A DNA stretch of 7,486 nucleotides, taken from an uncultured Peptococcaceae bacterium. Lineage in GTDB: Bacteria; Bacillota; Peptococcia; Peptococcales; Peptococcaceae. Below, in pieces: positions 1-5,610 of this stretch (its first letter is position 1; every line of letters begins with the position of its first letter). The stretch covers positions 1 through 7,486 of the forward strand of contig CABQBF010000133.1 in the NCBI GenBank assembly GCA_902462325.1, read 5' to 3'. Below the pieces are notes generated by a model. That model had not been told where the DNA came from and made no database searches. It was given only the letters and a program-made list of their open reading frames with translations. Position numbers and translations under genes: made by a program.

Positions 1-119
1 ACGCAGCGCCGGTAATTCTCAACGACCGCACCTATGTGCCAATCCGTTACGTGGCTGAAAAATTAGGCGCTAACGTAGAATGGATTGCCAATACCCAGCA
101 GATTATCATTGAAAAATAA
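1..119 (+). CDS. C-terminal end of a copper-amine-oxidase-N-domain (stalk-like) protein, 5' partial
   Basis: Only the last 38 codons are present, read in the frame starting at base 3 and ending at TAA 117-119. The peptide contains VILNDRTYVPIRYVAEKLGA followed by a VEW and a closing QQIIIEK. This is the typical end of the repeat called copper amine oxidase N-terminal-like domain (PF07833), in which a 'R(T/V)YVP(I/L)R' strand-helix is followed by 'LGA.V.W' and a final short beta strand. In Firmicutes these domains sit in secreted or wall-associated proteins and are not linked to amine oxidase chemistry. The rest of the protein lies left of the window, so its full architecture, signal peptide and catalytic partner domains cannot be seen. 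The strong terminator 60 bases downstream shows it is the last gene of its transcript. Confidence 0.8.
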   Translation, partial: AAPVILNDRTYVPIRYVAEKLGANVEWIANTQQIIIEK

Positions 120-180
120 TCGGTGCAAGCGGTTCATTGGCACAGAAGCTGGCAACAGTAAATATTGCAAGGATACAGAA

Positions 181-214
181 AACAGCCCTGGGGATTCCCT
201 CAGGGCTGTTTTTG
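181..214 (+). terminator. Rho-independent terminator of the upstream gene
   Basis: AACAGCCCTG (181-190) pairs perfectly with CAGGGCTGTT (201-210). GGG/CCC can pair further inside the loop, and the stem runs into a T tract (209-213). It follows the stop codon at 119 by about 60 bases and faces the same way. Confidence 0.92.
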
Positions 215-264
215 TGGCGCGCCCAGCGCATTCGCACAAAAAACGTGCTTCAAAACGCGCTAGT

Positions 265-367
265 GGCATCGTACCCTATAACGTATCTGCCAGATAGAAT
301 ACAGAAGGGATAAGAGACTCGCTGCTGTTTTATGGGTTTCGGTACTTCCGTTATCGTTGCTCAAATT
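265..367 (+). repeat. Intergenic imperfect direct repeat, copy 1
   Basis: This ~103-base unit aligns along its whole length with 401-500. Shared blocks in the same order are GCATC, CCCTAnAAnGTATCT, GAATACAGAAGGGA (297-310), TTTTATGGGTTT (328-339) and CAAATT (362-367). In both copies GTATCT and AGAATAC can pair around a 7-base loop, enclosed by CCCT/AGGG, so the unit could form a conserved hairpin with an internal loop. Two further hairpins follow directly: 370-385 (CTGGCC/GGTCAG, one G-T pair) and 387-408 (GGGATGCT/AGCATCCC, perfect). No open reading frame with a plausible ribosome site covers it. I do not recognise the family. It could be a dispersed intergenic repeat or a duplicated structured RNA. 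Confidence 0.7.
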
Positions 368-400
368 TACTGGCCTAACGGTCAGCGGGATGCTGTGGGC

Positions 401-500
401 AGCATCCCCTACAATGTATCTATTGCACAGAATACAGAAGGGAGCAAGGCGCTCTCAGCCCTTTTATGGGTTTAAAACTCCCGCTACCTTTGCCCAAATT
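401..500 (+). repeat. Intergenic imperfect direct repeat, copy 2
   Basis: Second copy of the 265-367 unit. GAATACAGAAGGGA recurs at 430-443 and TTTTATGGGTTT at 462-473, displaced by 133-134 bases, with indels of only a few bases between. Its first bases (AGCATCCC, 401-408) are also the right arm of the perfect hairpin that separates the copies. It is followed by another hairpin (GTGCCCCAC 508-516 with GTGGGGCGC 526-534, one G-T pair), so each copy ends with CAAATT and then a GC-rich stem-loop. The 7-base loop between the GTATCT/AGAATAC arms differs in sequence but not in length between copies, which suggests structure is kept. Confidence 0.7.
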
Positions 501-558
501 CCGACTTGTGCCCCACGCCTTTCTGGTGGGGCGCGGATAATTTTGCAGGCTGTCCTGG

Positions 559-615
559 TCGTGGCAAACGCAGTTTGACAAAGACGGACAGGCAAAAAAT
601 TGTCCGAAGCCACGG
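559..615 (+). other. Possible three-way-junction RNA structure in the intergenic region
   Basis: CGTGG (560-564) pairs with CCACG (610-614). Inside, CAAAC/GTTTG (565-569/573-577) forms a three-base-loop hairpin starting immediately after the outer stem, and CGGACA/TGTCCG (585-590/601-606) forms a second hairpin. An alternative pairing CTGTCC (550-555) with GGACAG (586-591) would compete with the second hairpin. No T tract follows, so it is not a terminator. Whether this stretch is transcribed is unknown. Confidence 0.35.
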
Positions 616-633
616 AAGGATAGGGCAAAGAGC

Positions 634-690
634 AGCAAATAAAAATCCAAAGGGTAGCAAATAAAAACGAAGCGTAGCAAAAAAACCGGA
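634..690. repeat. A-rich short tandem-like repeat (AGCAAATAAAAA type, three copies)
   Basis: AGCAA begins at 634, 656 and 676. The first two copies read AGCAAATAAAAA and the third is degraded to AGCAAAAAAA, at 20-22 base spacing. The surrounding 600-700 stretch is strongly purine-rich on this strand. That removes stop codons from the complement and creates several overlapping long but meaningless reverse frames. Confidence 0.45.
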
Positions 691-744
691 TGAGGAAAAG
701 AAAAAATTTCGCCATAGATTGCCGCTATCTGCTGCTGGGATTGG

Positions 745-773
745 ACATAACTGATTTCTCTTTTTCATACAAT
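745..773 (+). promoter_or_regulatory. Candidate sigma-E-type promoter for the deacetylase-carboxypeptidase block
   Basis: CATACAAT (766-773) matches the -10 consensus known for Bacillus sigma-E (CATACAnT). ATA at 747-749 lies 16 bases upstream, inside the 16-18 window known for that sigma factor. The expected start near 780 leaves a leader of about 20 bases with the Shine-Dalgarno in it. No sigma-A pair with acceptable spacing is evident here: TTGGAC at 741 is 21 bases from TACAAT. Confidence 0.45.
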
Positions 774-802
774 AAATAATAATTTGAGGAGGGAGAAGTG
801 GC

Positions 803-1513
803 ATGAGAGTTTATTTTTTTCCTAAATGGCTGATACAGGCAGTTCTCATCGGGCTTTGTGTCTTATTGGCCATGGTGGTGGTGTGGTCTTTTTTAGATGG
901 CGGAGAGGCTTCTGTGATGGCAGATCCGGTATATCAGGGACAGACTACGGAGCAAAAGGTGGCCATTGCCATCAATGTGGATTGGGGGGAAGATGTGCTG
1001 CCGGAAATGCTGCAGGTGTTGGAGCAGTCCAATGTGAAAGCAACTTTTTTTGTAACAGGGCGTTTTGCGGAAAAATTTCCGGAATTAGTACAGCAAATTG
1101 CTGACGCTGGCCATGAAATTGGCAATCATGGGTATAAGCATCCCCATCCCGATCAGTTGAGCGTGGCGCAGAATGAAAAGGATATCACCCAAAGCGAAGC
1201 GATTTTGGAAAAGCTGGTCGGCGTAAAGCCTACGCTCTATGCGCCGCCCTACGGCGAGCATGGGCAAACCTGCTTGCAGGCTGCGGAAAACTGCGGTTAT
1301 ACAACTATTTTATGGACTGCCGACACGGTGGACTGGGAAGAACCTGCGCCTTCCCATGATACCCTGGTGCAGCGGGTAACCGGCGATAAACTGACCAGCG
1401 GCGCTATCATTCTGATGCACCCCAAAGCCCATACCGCTGAGGCACTGCCCGATATTATCGGCACCATCAAGGCCAAAGGCTATCAATGTGTGAAGGTGTC
1501 AGAGGTTTTATGA
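803..1513 (+). CDS. Membrane-anchored polysaccharide deacetylase-fold (NodB) protein, YlxY/PdaB-like, with altered active site
   Basis: A 236-residue protein; the ATG follows AGGAGGG (787-793) at 9 bases. Residues 10-30 are one hydrophobic segment, a signal anchor that places the rest outside the membrane. Residues ~50-236 form a NodB (carbohydrate esterase 4) domain. Motif 1 reads NVDWG (58-62), where active enzymes have T-F-D-D-G: the first Asp (catalytic base) is kept as D60 but the metal-binding second Asp is W61. Motif 2 HGYKH keeps both metal histidines (H109, H113). Motif 3 is YAPPYGE (146-152), lacking the usual Arg. Motif 4 is DTVDW (174-178) and motif 5 is LMH (204-206). This variant pattern resembles the YlxY-like branch, for which weak or lost deacetylase activity is suspected. 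The likely target is peptidoglycan, perhaps spore cortex, given the next gene. Its stop overlaps that gene's start. Confidence 0.88.
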   Translation: MRVYFFPKWLIQAVLIGLCVLLAMVVVWSFLDGGEASVMADPVYQGQTTEQKVAIAINVDWGEDVLPEMLQVLEQSNVKATFFVTGRFAEKFPELVQQIADAGHEIGNHGYKHPHPDQLSVAQNEKDITQSEAILEKLVGVKPTLYAPPYGEHGQTCLQAAENCGYTTILWTADTVDWEEPAPSHDTLVQRVTGDKLTSGAIILMHPKAHTAEALPDIIGTIKAKGYQCVKVSEVL

Positions 1514-2379
1514 GCATGAAGCGTTGCAGAATGGCGATACTTTATTTTCTTTTTTTCATGATGGCAGCAGTGCCGGCCCAGGCTGAGGTGGTACCTGCTG
1601 TTACGGCCGAGGCGGCGGTGGTGATGGACTTGGACACAGGAGAAGTCCTTTACGGTAAGGCTGAGCATGAACGCCGTCCACCGGCCAGTTTAACCAAGGT
1701 CATGACCGGTTATCTGGCAATAAAACAGGGCGATTTACAGCAGGTGGTAACCGTATCGGAAACAGCGGCAGCCACCGGCGAATCCTCGTTGAATTTGAAG
1801 GCTGGGGATAGGCTGACTTTTGAAAATTTACTGTACGGCGCTTTAATGAAATCGGCCAATGACGCTTGTGTTGCTTTAGCGGAACAGATGGCTGGCAGAG
1901 AGCAGGTTTTTGTGCAGAATATGAATTTGCAGGCGTGTCTGTTGGGCTGCGCCGACACCAATTTTTGCAATTCCAATGGCTTACCGGCTGAAAATCATTA
2001 TTCCTCCGCTTACGATTTGGCGCTGATGACCAGAGCGGCCATGCAAAATGAAATCTTTGCCAGCATTGTGCAGCAGCAGCAGTACATGGTGCGCTGGATA
2101 GATGGCCGCAGGCTTTCGGTGCGCAACACCAACCGGCTTTTGCGGGAGTATCCGGGCGCTATCGGCGTAAAGACCGGCACTACCAATGAGGCAGGGCAAT
2201 GTCTGATTGCTGTAGCGCAAAAAGAAGGAAAACGCATCATTGTTGTGGTATTGAAAAGTAAGAATCGTTTTTATGATGCTGTTGCTTTATTGGATTATGG
2301 CTTGCAGACGGAGCGCAAGTCGGGTATACTGAGCAACAGGAACACTTTAGAGCAGGAGCAGCTGTCGGCTTCGGGCTGA
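1510..2379 (+). CDS. dacF: Secreted D-alanyl-D-alanine carboxypeptidase (peptidase S11, DacF-like), short form
   Basis: Removes the terminal D-Ala from peptidoglycan stem peptides outside the membrane. ATG 1510 is chosen because it overlaps the previous stop as ATGA, has AGAGG just upstream and keeps a clean signal peptide (MSMKRCRM, a hydrophobic stretch, cleavage after AQA at residue 25). ATG 1516 is nearly as good; ATG 1486 lies inside the upstream gene. With this start the protein has 289 residues. The penicillin-binding triad is complete: S60-L-T-K63, S115-A-N117, K221-T-G223. Family members usually run to ~380-400 residues with a C-terminal beta domain and an amphipathic membrane helix. 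This one ends soon after the catalytic domain with a polar tail, so it should be a soluble or loosely held secreted enzyme. Cotranscribed with the NodB protein, it fits cortex or wall trimming. The symbol is by similarity to the sporulation homologue and is not certain. Confidence 0.88.
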   Translation: MSMKRCRMAILYFLFFMMAAVPAQAEVVPAVTAEAAVVMDLDTGEVLYGKAEHERRPPASLTKVMTGYLAIKQGDLQQVVTVSETAAATGESSLNLKAGDRLTFENLLYGALMKSANDACVALAEQMAGREQVFVQNMNLQACLLGCADTNFCNSNGLPAENHYSSAYDLALMTRAAMQNEIFASIVQQQQYMVRWIDGRRLSVRNTNRLLREYPGAIGVKTGTTNEAGQCLIAVAQKEGKRIIVVVLKSKNRFYDAVALLDYGLQTERKSGILSNRNTLEQEQLSASG

Positions 2380-2415
2380 TAGCTGCCGATTTTGAATATA
2401 TTGGGGTGCGCAGAG

Positions 2416-3675
2416 ATGCAAAGTTTAAATTATGAAATTACAACGCTGGAAAATGGAATTCGCGTGATTACCGAAACGGTCAATCATGTGCAGTTTATGT
2501 CCATGGGCTTTTGGGTGGGCGTGGGGTCCCGTTATGAAAATACACAGCAGTGGGGAATCACCCATTTTATTGAGCATATGCTGTTCAAAGGTACCAAGCG
2601 GCGTACAGCGGAGCAGATTTCCAGCGAAGTCGACGCGGTGGGCGGTCAGCTCAACGCCTTTACCAGCAAGGAAAATACCTGCTACTATATTAAAACCTTA
2701 ACAGAGGACTTTCCATTGGCGATGGATGTACTTTCCGATATGTTTTTGCACAGCAAATTTGACAATGCCGAGATTGCCAAAGAGCGGGAGGTTATCATTG
2801 AAGAAATCAAAATGTATGAAGATACGCCCGACGACCAGGTGCATGACTTGCTTTCAGCCAATCTGTGGCCGGACCATCCGTTGGGACGGGCTATTTTAGG
2901 CACTGAGGAAAGCATTTCGGTATTTGACCATGATATGCTAAAGGACTATATGCAGCAATATTATACCGGCAGCAACATTGTGGTTTCTGTGGTGGGAAAT
3001 ATCAGCCATGAACAGGTGGTAAAGGCTGTGCGGGCTGCTTTAGGCAGCGTGCCGAAGGGTGAAAAAAATCAATTTCCACAGGCTGGCACGGCAGAAGCGG
3101 GCCTGCATTGTTATTACAAAGAAATTGCCCAAAGTCAGATTTGTGTGGCGATGCCCGGCGTAGCTAAAGAAGATGACAAACTGTTTCCGCTGAGCATTCT
3201 GAATACCTATTTGGGCGGCGGGATGAGCGCCCGTCTGGTGAAAAAAATCCGGGAGGATGAAGGACTGGCCTATTCGGTGTATTCCTACAACGGCTCCTAC
3301 ACCGACACCGGTGCGTTTGTTATTTCGGTGGGCACACGGCCGGATAATTGTCAACGGGTGATTGACATTATTCTGCAGGAACTGGAGGATATTCGGGAAA
3401 ACGGTATCACCGAGCAGGAATTGAAAAAGAGCTTTAGTCAGTTAAAAGGCAGTCTGTTCATGGGACTGGAAACAGTCAACAGCCGCATGAACAAACTGGG
3501 GCGCTCGTTATTGTCCTATGACCGGGTGATTACGCCGGAAGAAAATGTGCAGAAACTGGCCAAGGTGACCGTTGCCGATGTACAAGCACTGGCCAAAGAA
3601 CTGTTCCAGCCGGAAAAGCTGCAGATTACGATACTGGGCGCTGTAAAGGACGTGCAAATGCCGTCGGAAGCCTAA
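2416..3675 (+). CDS. M16 family zinc peptidase (YmxG/MlpA-like, processing-peptidase type)
   Basis: A 419-residue protein of the usual length for the short bacterial M16B form. The inverted zinc motif HFIEH (H50, E53, H54) is present with the third ligand glutamate in REVIIEEIKMYE (about E130, 76 residues on). The second, non-catalytic M16 domain follows from about residue 165 and keeps the signature GGGMSARLVKKIREDEGLAY, with the conserved R279 and Y286. No signal peptide is visible, so it should be cytoplasmic. It probably degrades peptides or small unfolded proteins; YmxG-type genes are often found near pnp, dut or sporulation genes. ATG 2416 fits the family's normal N-terminus (YEITTLENGIRV) and has GGGGTG at 2403. 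A TTG at 2392 would add eight residues without a Shine-Dalgarno. It lies 36 bases after the carboxypeptidase and is probably in the same transcript. Confidence 0.92.
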   Translation: MQSLNYEITTLENGIRVITETVNHVQFMSMGFWVGVGSRYENTQQWGITHFIEHMLFKGTKRRTAEQISSEVDAVGGQLNAFTSKENTCYYIKTLTEDFPLAMDVLSDMFLHSKFDNAEIAKEREVIIEEIKMYEDTPDDQVHDLLSANLWPDHPLGRAILGTEESISVFDHDMLKDYMQQYYTGSNIVVSVVGNISHEQVVKAVRAALGSVPKGEKNQFPQAGTAEAGLHCYYKEIAQSQICVAMPGVAKEDDKLFPLSILNTYLGGGMSARLVKKIREDEGLAYSVYSYNGSYTDTGAFVISVGTRPDNCQRVIDIILQELEDIRENGITEQELKKSFSQLKGSLFMGLETVNSRMNKLGRSLLSYDRVITPEENVQKLAKVTVADVQALAKELFQPEKLQITILGAVKDVQMPSEA

Positions 3676-3692
3676 CTGGAACGGCACCTTTT
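3659..3692 (+). terminator. Weak terminator candidate between convergent genes
   Basis: TGCCGT (3659-3664) can pair with ACGGCA (3681-3686) across the M16 stop codon, followed by CCTTTT. An alternative hairpin is GCACC 3684-3688 with GGTGC 3698-3702. Stems are short and the T tract has four bases. The gap between the convergent stop codons is only 15 bases, so some such signal is expected. Confidence 0.25.
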
Positions 3693-4212
3693 AACGGGGT
3701 GCATTCTGCATAAAGCTGGTGAGCAGATTTTTTACCAGCGGATTTTCCAAAAGCTGCTGGATATCCTCCGGTCGCGGCATAGCGGCAGGCTGTGCCGGCG
3801 TTACTGGCGCTGTGGTAGGATGACTGGCTTGCTGGGGCTGAGCCTCTACCCGATGGGGCGCCGTAACGTCGATGGGCGGCTCGGCCGCCTGTGCATCAGC
3901 GGGCATATTGCGGGCCTGTAGCGCGGTGAGATAGGTAGTCAGCAGCGGCAGAATACTTTCTACTGAACCAATCAGATTGTTTAAATCGACGGTAATACTC
4001 TGCACGCTGTTGCAAAATTCCCGCACCGAGCTGCAGCCGCTGCTCAATAAGGCTGGCGTATCGCTGAGCCGGAATTTATTGACGGGATTTTTTCTGGGCC
4101 GTACACGGCAGGTTGGTGCCGCAGGCCGCATTGTCGGATGGGACAGATTTTGACTGATGACTCTTTCTCGCTGCGTAGCATCCATCACAGGTACTTGGCG
4201 CATTCTGGACAT
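3691..4212 (-). CDS. Uncharacterised Pro/Ala/Gln-rich protein, possible late sporulation (coat-type) protein
   Basis: A 173-residue protein with no family I recognise. The start at 4212 is chosen because GGAGGAGG ends six bases before it; an in-frame ATG at 4218 touches the Shine-Dalgarno directly and cannot be used well. Residues 1-50 are basic and probably disordered (CRVRPRKNPVNKFRLSD). Residues 60-100 look like an amphipathic to hydrophobic helical stretch (VQSITVDLNNLIGSVESILP, then LLTTYLTALQA). Residues 102-148 are a low-complexity linker rich in Pro, Ala, Gln and Thr. Residues 148-170 form a last helix (PEDIQQLLENPLVKNLLTSF). Cysteines are at 35, 60 and 67. There is no signal peptide or transmembrane segment. 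The promoter upstream fits the sigma-K consensus, which is the only hint of role. It has its own transcript, converging on the M16 gene. Confidence 0.75.
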   Translation of the reverse strand: MSRMRQVPVMDATQRERVISQNLSHPTMRPAAPTCRVRPRKNPVNKFRLSDTPALLSSGCSSVREFCNSVQSITVDLNNLIGSVESILPLLTTYLTALQARNMPADAQAAEPPIDVTAPHRVEAQPQQASHPTTAPVTPAQPAAMPRPEDIQQLLENPLVKNLLTSFMQNAPR

Positions 4213-4262
4213 AAACATCCTCCTCCAAACTGCCGGACTGGCAGAACAAGATTGATATACCG

Positions 4263-4291
4263 TACTATATGCGCCGAACGGAGAGAAGGTG
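4263..4291 (-). promoter_or_regulatory. Candidate sigma-K-type promoter of the uncharacterised gene
   Basis: Read on the minus strand, GCATATAGTA (4272-4263) matches the Bacillus sigma-K -10 consensus gCATAnnnTA. CACC (4291-4288) matches the -35 mACm at exactly 16 bases. The expected start near 4256 leaves a leader of ~44 bases, which contains a CTGCC/GGCAG hairpin (4230-4244) just before the Shine-Dalgarno. Confidence 0.5.
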
Positions 4292-4424
4292 CAGGAAAGG
4301 ACGGAAAATTTTTGGAGGATGGAGATAGAACGGCGTTGATTTTGTGCAGTGGGGTTGATTGGATATCCTGAAAACTTGGCGTGGCAGTATTATCAGGGAT
4401 AAGTATTTCCGTTAGAAACTGATG

Positions 4425-4451
4425 CAATCGTGCAACTTATTTGCGTGATTG
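4425..4451 (+). repeat. Inverted repeat with wobble-tolerant 11-bp stem
   Basis: CAATCGTGCAA (4425-4435) and TTGCGTGATTG (4441-4451) pair over 11 positions around CTTAT if two G-U pairs are allowed. On the opposite strand the same positions would be A-C mismatches, so as RNA it folds well only when read on the plus strand. It sits in the gap 4213-4522, in which I see no gene. That gap otherwise holds only the sigma-K-like promoter and the terminator at its right end. Confidence 0.35.
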
Positions 4452-4484
4452 GGCAAGCCCTTTGCGGCAGCTTATGAGACAATG

Positions 4485-4520
4485 AAAAAACGCTAGCTTC
4501 CATACGAAGCTGGCGTTTTT
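4485..4520 (-). terminator. Rho-independent terminator of the PHP phosphoesterase gene (bidirectional shape)
   Basis: AAAAACGCTAGCTTC (4486-4500) and GAAGCTGGCGTTTTT (4506-4520) pair over 15 positions with one G-T pair and a five-base loop. Read on the minus strand the stem starts two bases after the TAG of the PHP gene and ends in six T. The plus direction also ends in five T, so it could stop a plus transcript as well. Confidence 0.9.
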
Positions 4521-4522
4521 GT

Positions 4523-5329
4523 CTAGTCTAACGGCACGGGATATTCATGGCGGCGGCCAAAGGTGGAGATGGTCTGAAAACCCAGCGCTTTCAAGGCCTG
4601 GGTAGTTTCAGCCACACGAAAGCCCACATACTGGGAACGATGACTGTCGGAACCAATGGTGATGCGGGTGCCGCCCAGTTGTCGGTAATGACGCAGAATA
4701 TCAAAATGGGGCAGACACATGGCGGAACTGTGCCGAAAACCGGAGGTATTCACTTCCAGCCCTTTGCCCCGCTTGATGAGCTCCTGGAACAGTTCGGTCA
4801 GTAAGTCCATGGCGATGAGATGGTCGCCGGCTTCATAGGGCAGCGGGCAATAGCGTTTGCAGTAATCCAGATGGCCAATCACATCAAAATTATCAAATTG
4901 GCGGATACAATCCAAAATGGCGCCGTAATACTGGCGGTAAATTTCTGCTTTGGTTTTTCCTTGAAAGAAGGCATTTTGGCTCACAGCCACGCCGCCAATT
5001 TCGTGTACGGAACCGATGACAAAATCAAAGGGATACCGATTGATAATTTTATCGTAGTCGGTCAGCCGATGGCGCTCTAAACCGATTTCAATACCGGCCC
5101 GAATGGTCAGTTGTCCGGCGAAGCGGATCTGATATTGGCTGATGGCCGCCAGATAGTTGTCCAAATCGTGAATATAGTGGTTTTCATATTGGTGAGGATA
5201 ATTGAAATCCATATGGTCTGTGAAAGCAATTTCGTCTAGCCCGGCTTCTAAAGCTGCCAGACAGATGGCTTCCATATTGGTGACGCTGTCGCAGGAAAAC
5301 TGCGAGTGTAAGTGATAATCAATCAGCAT
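4523..5329 (-). CDS. PHP-domain phosphoesterase, histidinol-phosphatase HisJ family
   Basis: A 268-residue cytoplasmic protein of the normal family length. The metal-binding PHP motifs are all present in order: HLHSQFSCDS (H6, H8, D14), FTDHMD (D38, H39), GIEIG (E81), GSVHEI (H109), IGHLDYCKRY (H153, D155) and GSDSH (D228, H230), with EVNTSG before the last. This set and spacing is that of the HisJ/HisK histidinol-phosphate phosphatases, which perform the next-to-last step of histidine synthesis. Related PHP proteins have other phosphomonoester substrates, and no his gene is nearby, so the substrate is inferred only from the family. The ATG at 5329 follows AGAAGG at a seven-base spacing. It is a single-gene unit with its own promoter and terminator. 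Confidence 0.88.
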   Translation of the reverse strand: MLIDYHLHSQFSCDSVTNMEAICLAALEAGLDEIAFTDHMDFNYPHQYENHYIHDLDNYLAAISQYQIRFAGQLTIRAGIEIGLERHRLTDYDKIINRYPFDFVIGSVHEIGGVAVSQNAFFQGKTKAEIYRQYYGAILDCIRQFDNFDVIGHLDYCKRYCPLPYEAGDHLIAMDLLTELFQELIKRGKGLEVNTSGFRHSSAMCLPHFDILRHYRQLGGTRITIGSDSHRSQYVGFRVAETTQALKALGFQTISTFGRRHEYPVPLD

Positions 5330-5372
5330 AGTAGACCTTCTTTCCCAATTTTCGTTTTATGTCGCTATATGT

Positions 5373-5403
5373 ATTATACTATAACAGCCTTGCCGGTTGT
5401 CAA
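5373..5403 (-). promoter_or_regulatory. Sigma-A promoter of the PHP phosphoesterase gene
   Basis: On the minus strand a perfect TTGACA (5403-5398) and a perfect TATAAT (5378-5373) are separated by 19 bases, longer than the ideal 17. The -10 lies inside a small dyad, TTATA-G-TATAA. The predicted start near 5366 gives a ~36-base leader. The long spacer may make the promoter activator-dependent or moderate in strength. Confidence 0.75.
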
Positions 5404-5576
5404 GCAAAGAGGAACATGAATTGCGTTTTTGTCGTTTTTTACGATGAACTGACAGAAATACTGGAACGAATCCGGATATTCCTATATCTTCGCCTTGTTT
5501 ATTCTTTGTGCCTGCAAAACCTTACTATGGCGGGTTCCCTTTATAACAACGAGGAACTGGGAGAGAAATTTTTTGC

Positions 5577-5605
5577 TTGACGAATCTTTTCTTTCATAGT
5601 ATGAT
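5577..5605 (+). promoter_or_regulatory. Sigma-A promoter P1 of the potA leader
   Basis: TTGACG (5577-5582), a 17-base spacer and TATGAT (5600-5605), each one mismatch from consensus. The predicted transcript start, 5611-5613, coincides with the first bases of the structured RNA described next. In the preceding 5404-5576 I see no gene, only an imperfect dyad around ATCCGGAT at 5463-5482. Confidence 0.75.
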
Positions 5606-5610
5606 TATAT

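Noticed and set aside
340..480. Resemblance of the reverse complement of the repeat units to pieces of a TPP riboswitch (a CTGAGA-like segment and CCCTT...GTAGGG)
   Set aside because: The invariant CTGATCTGG/CCAG core is missing, the CTGAGA-like piece is in one copy only, and no minus-strand gene lies downstream.
420..804. Three overlapping minus-strand open frames of 83-106 codons
   Set aside because: They run through the repeats and the purine-rich tract in three frames, have no Shine-Dalgarno, and their hydrophobic translations follow from A-rich DNA on the other strand.
4138..4371. 77-codon plus-strand frame overlapping the start of the uncharacterised minus gene
   Set aside because: Composition is that of an opposite-strand shadow; it runs through the promoter and Shine-Dalgarno of the real gene.
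5463..5482. Imperfect dyad (GGAA..ATCCGGAT..TTCC) between the divergent PHP and potA units as an operator
   Set aside because: The outer and inner arms are off-centre by one base and the site overlaps no promoter; too weak to call.
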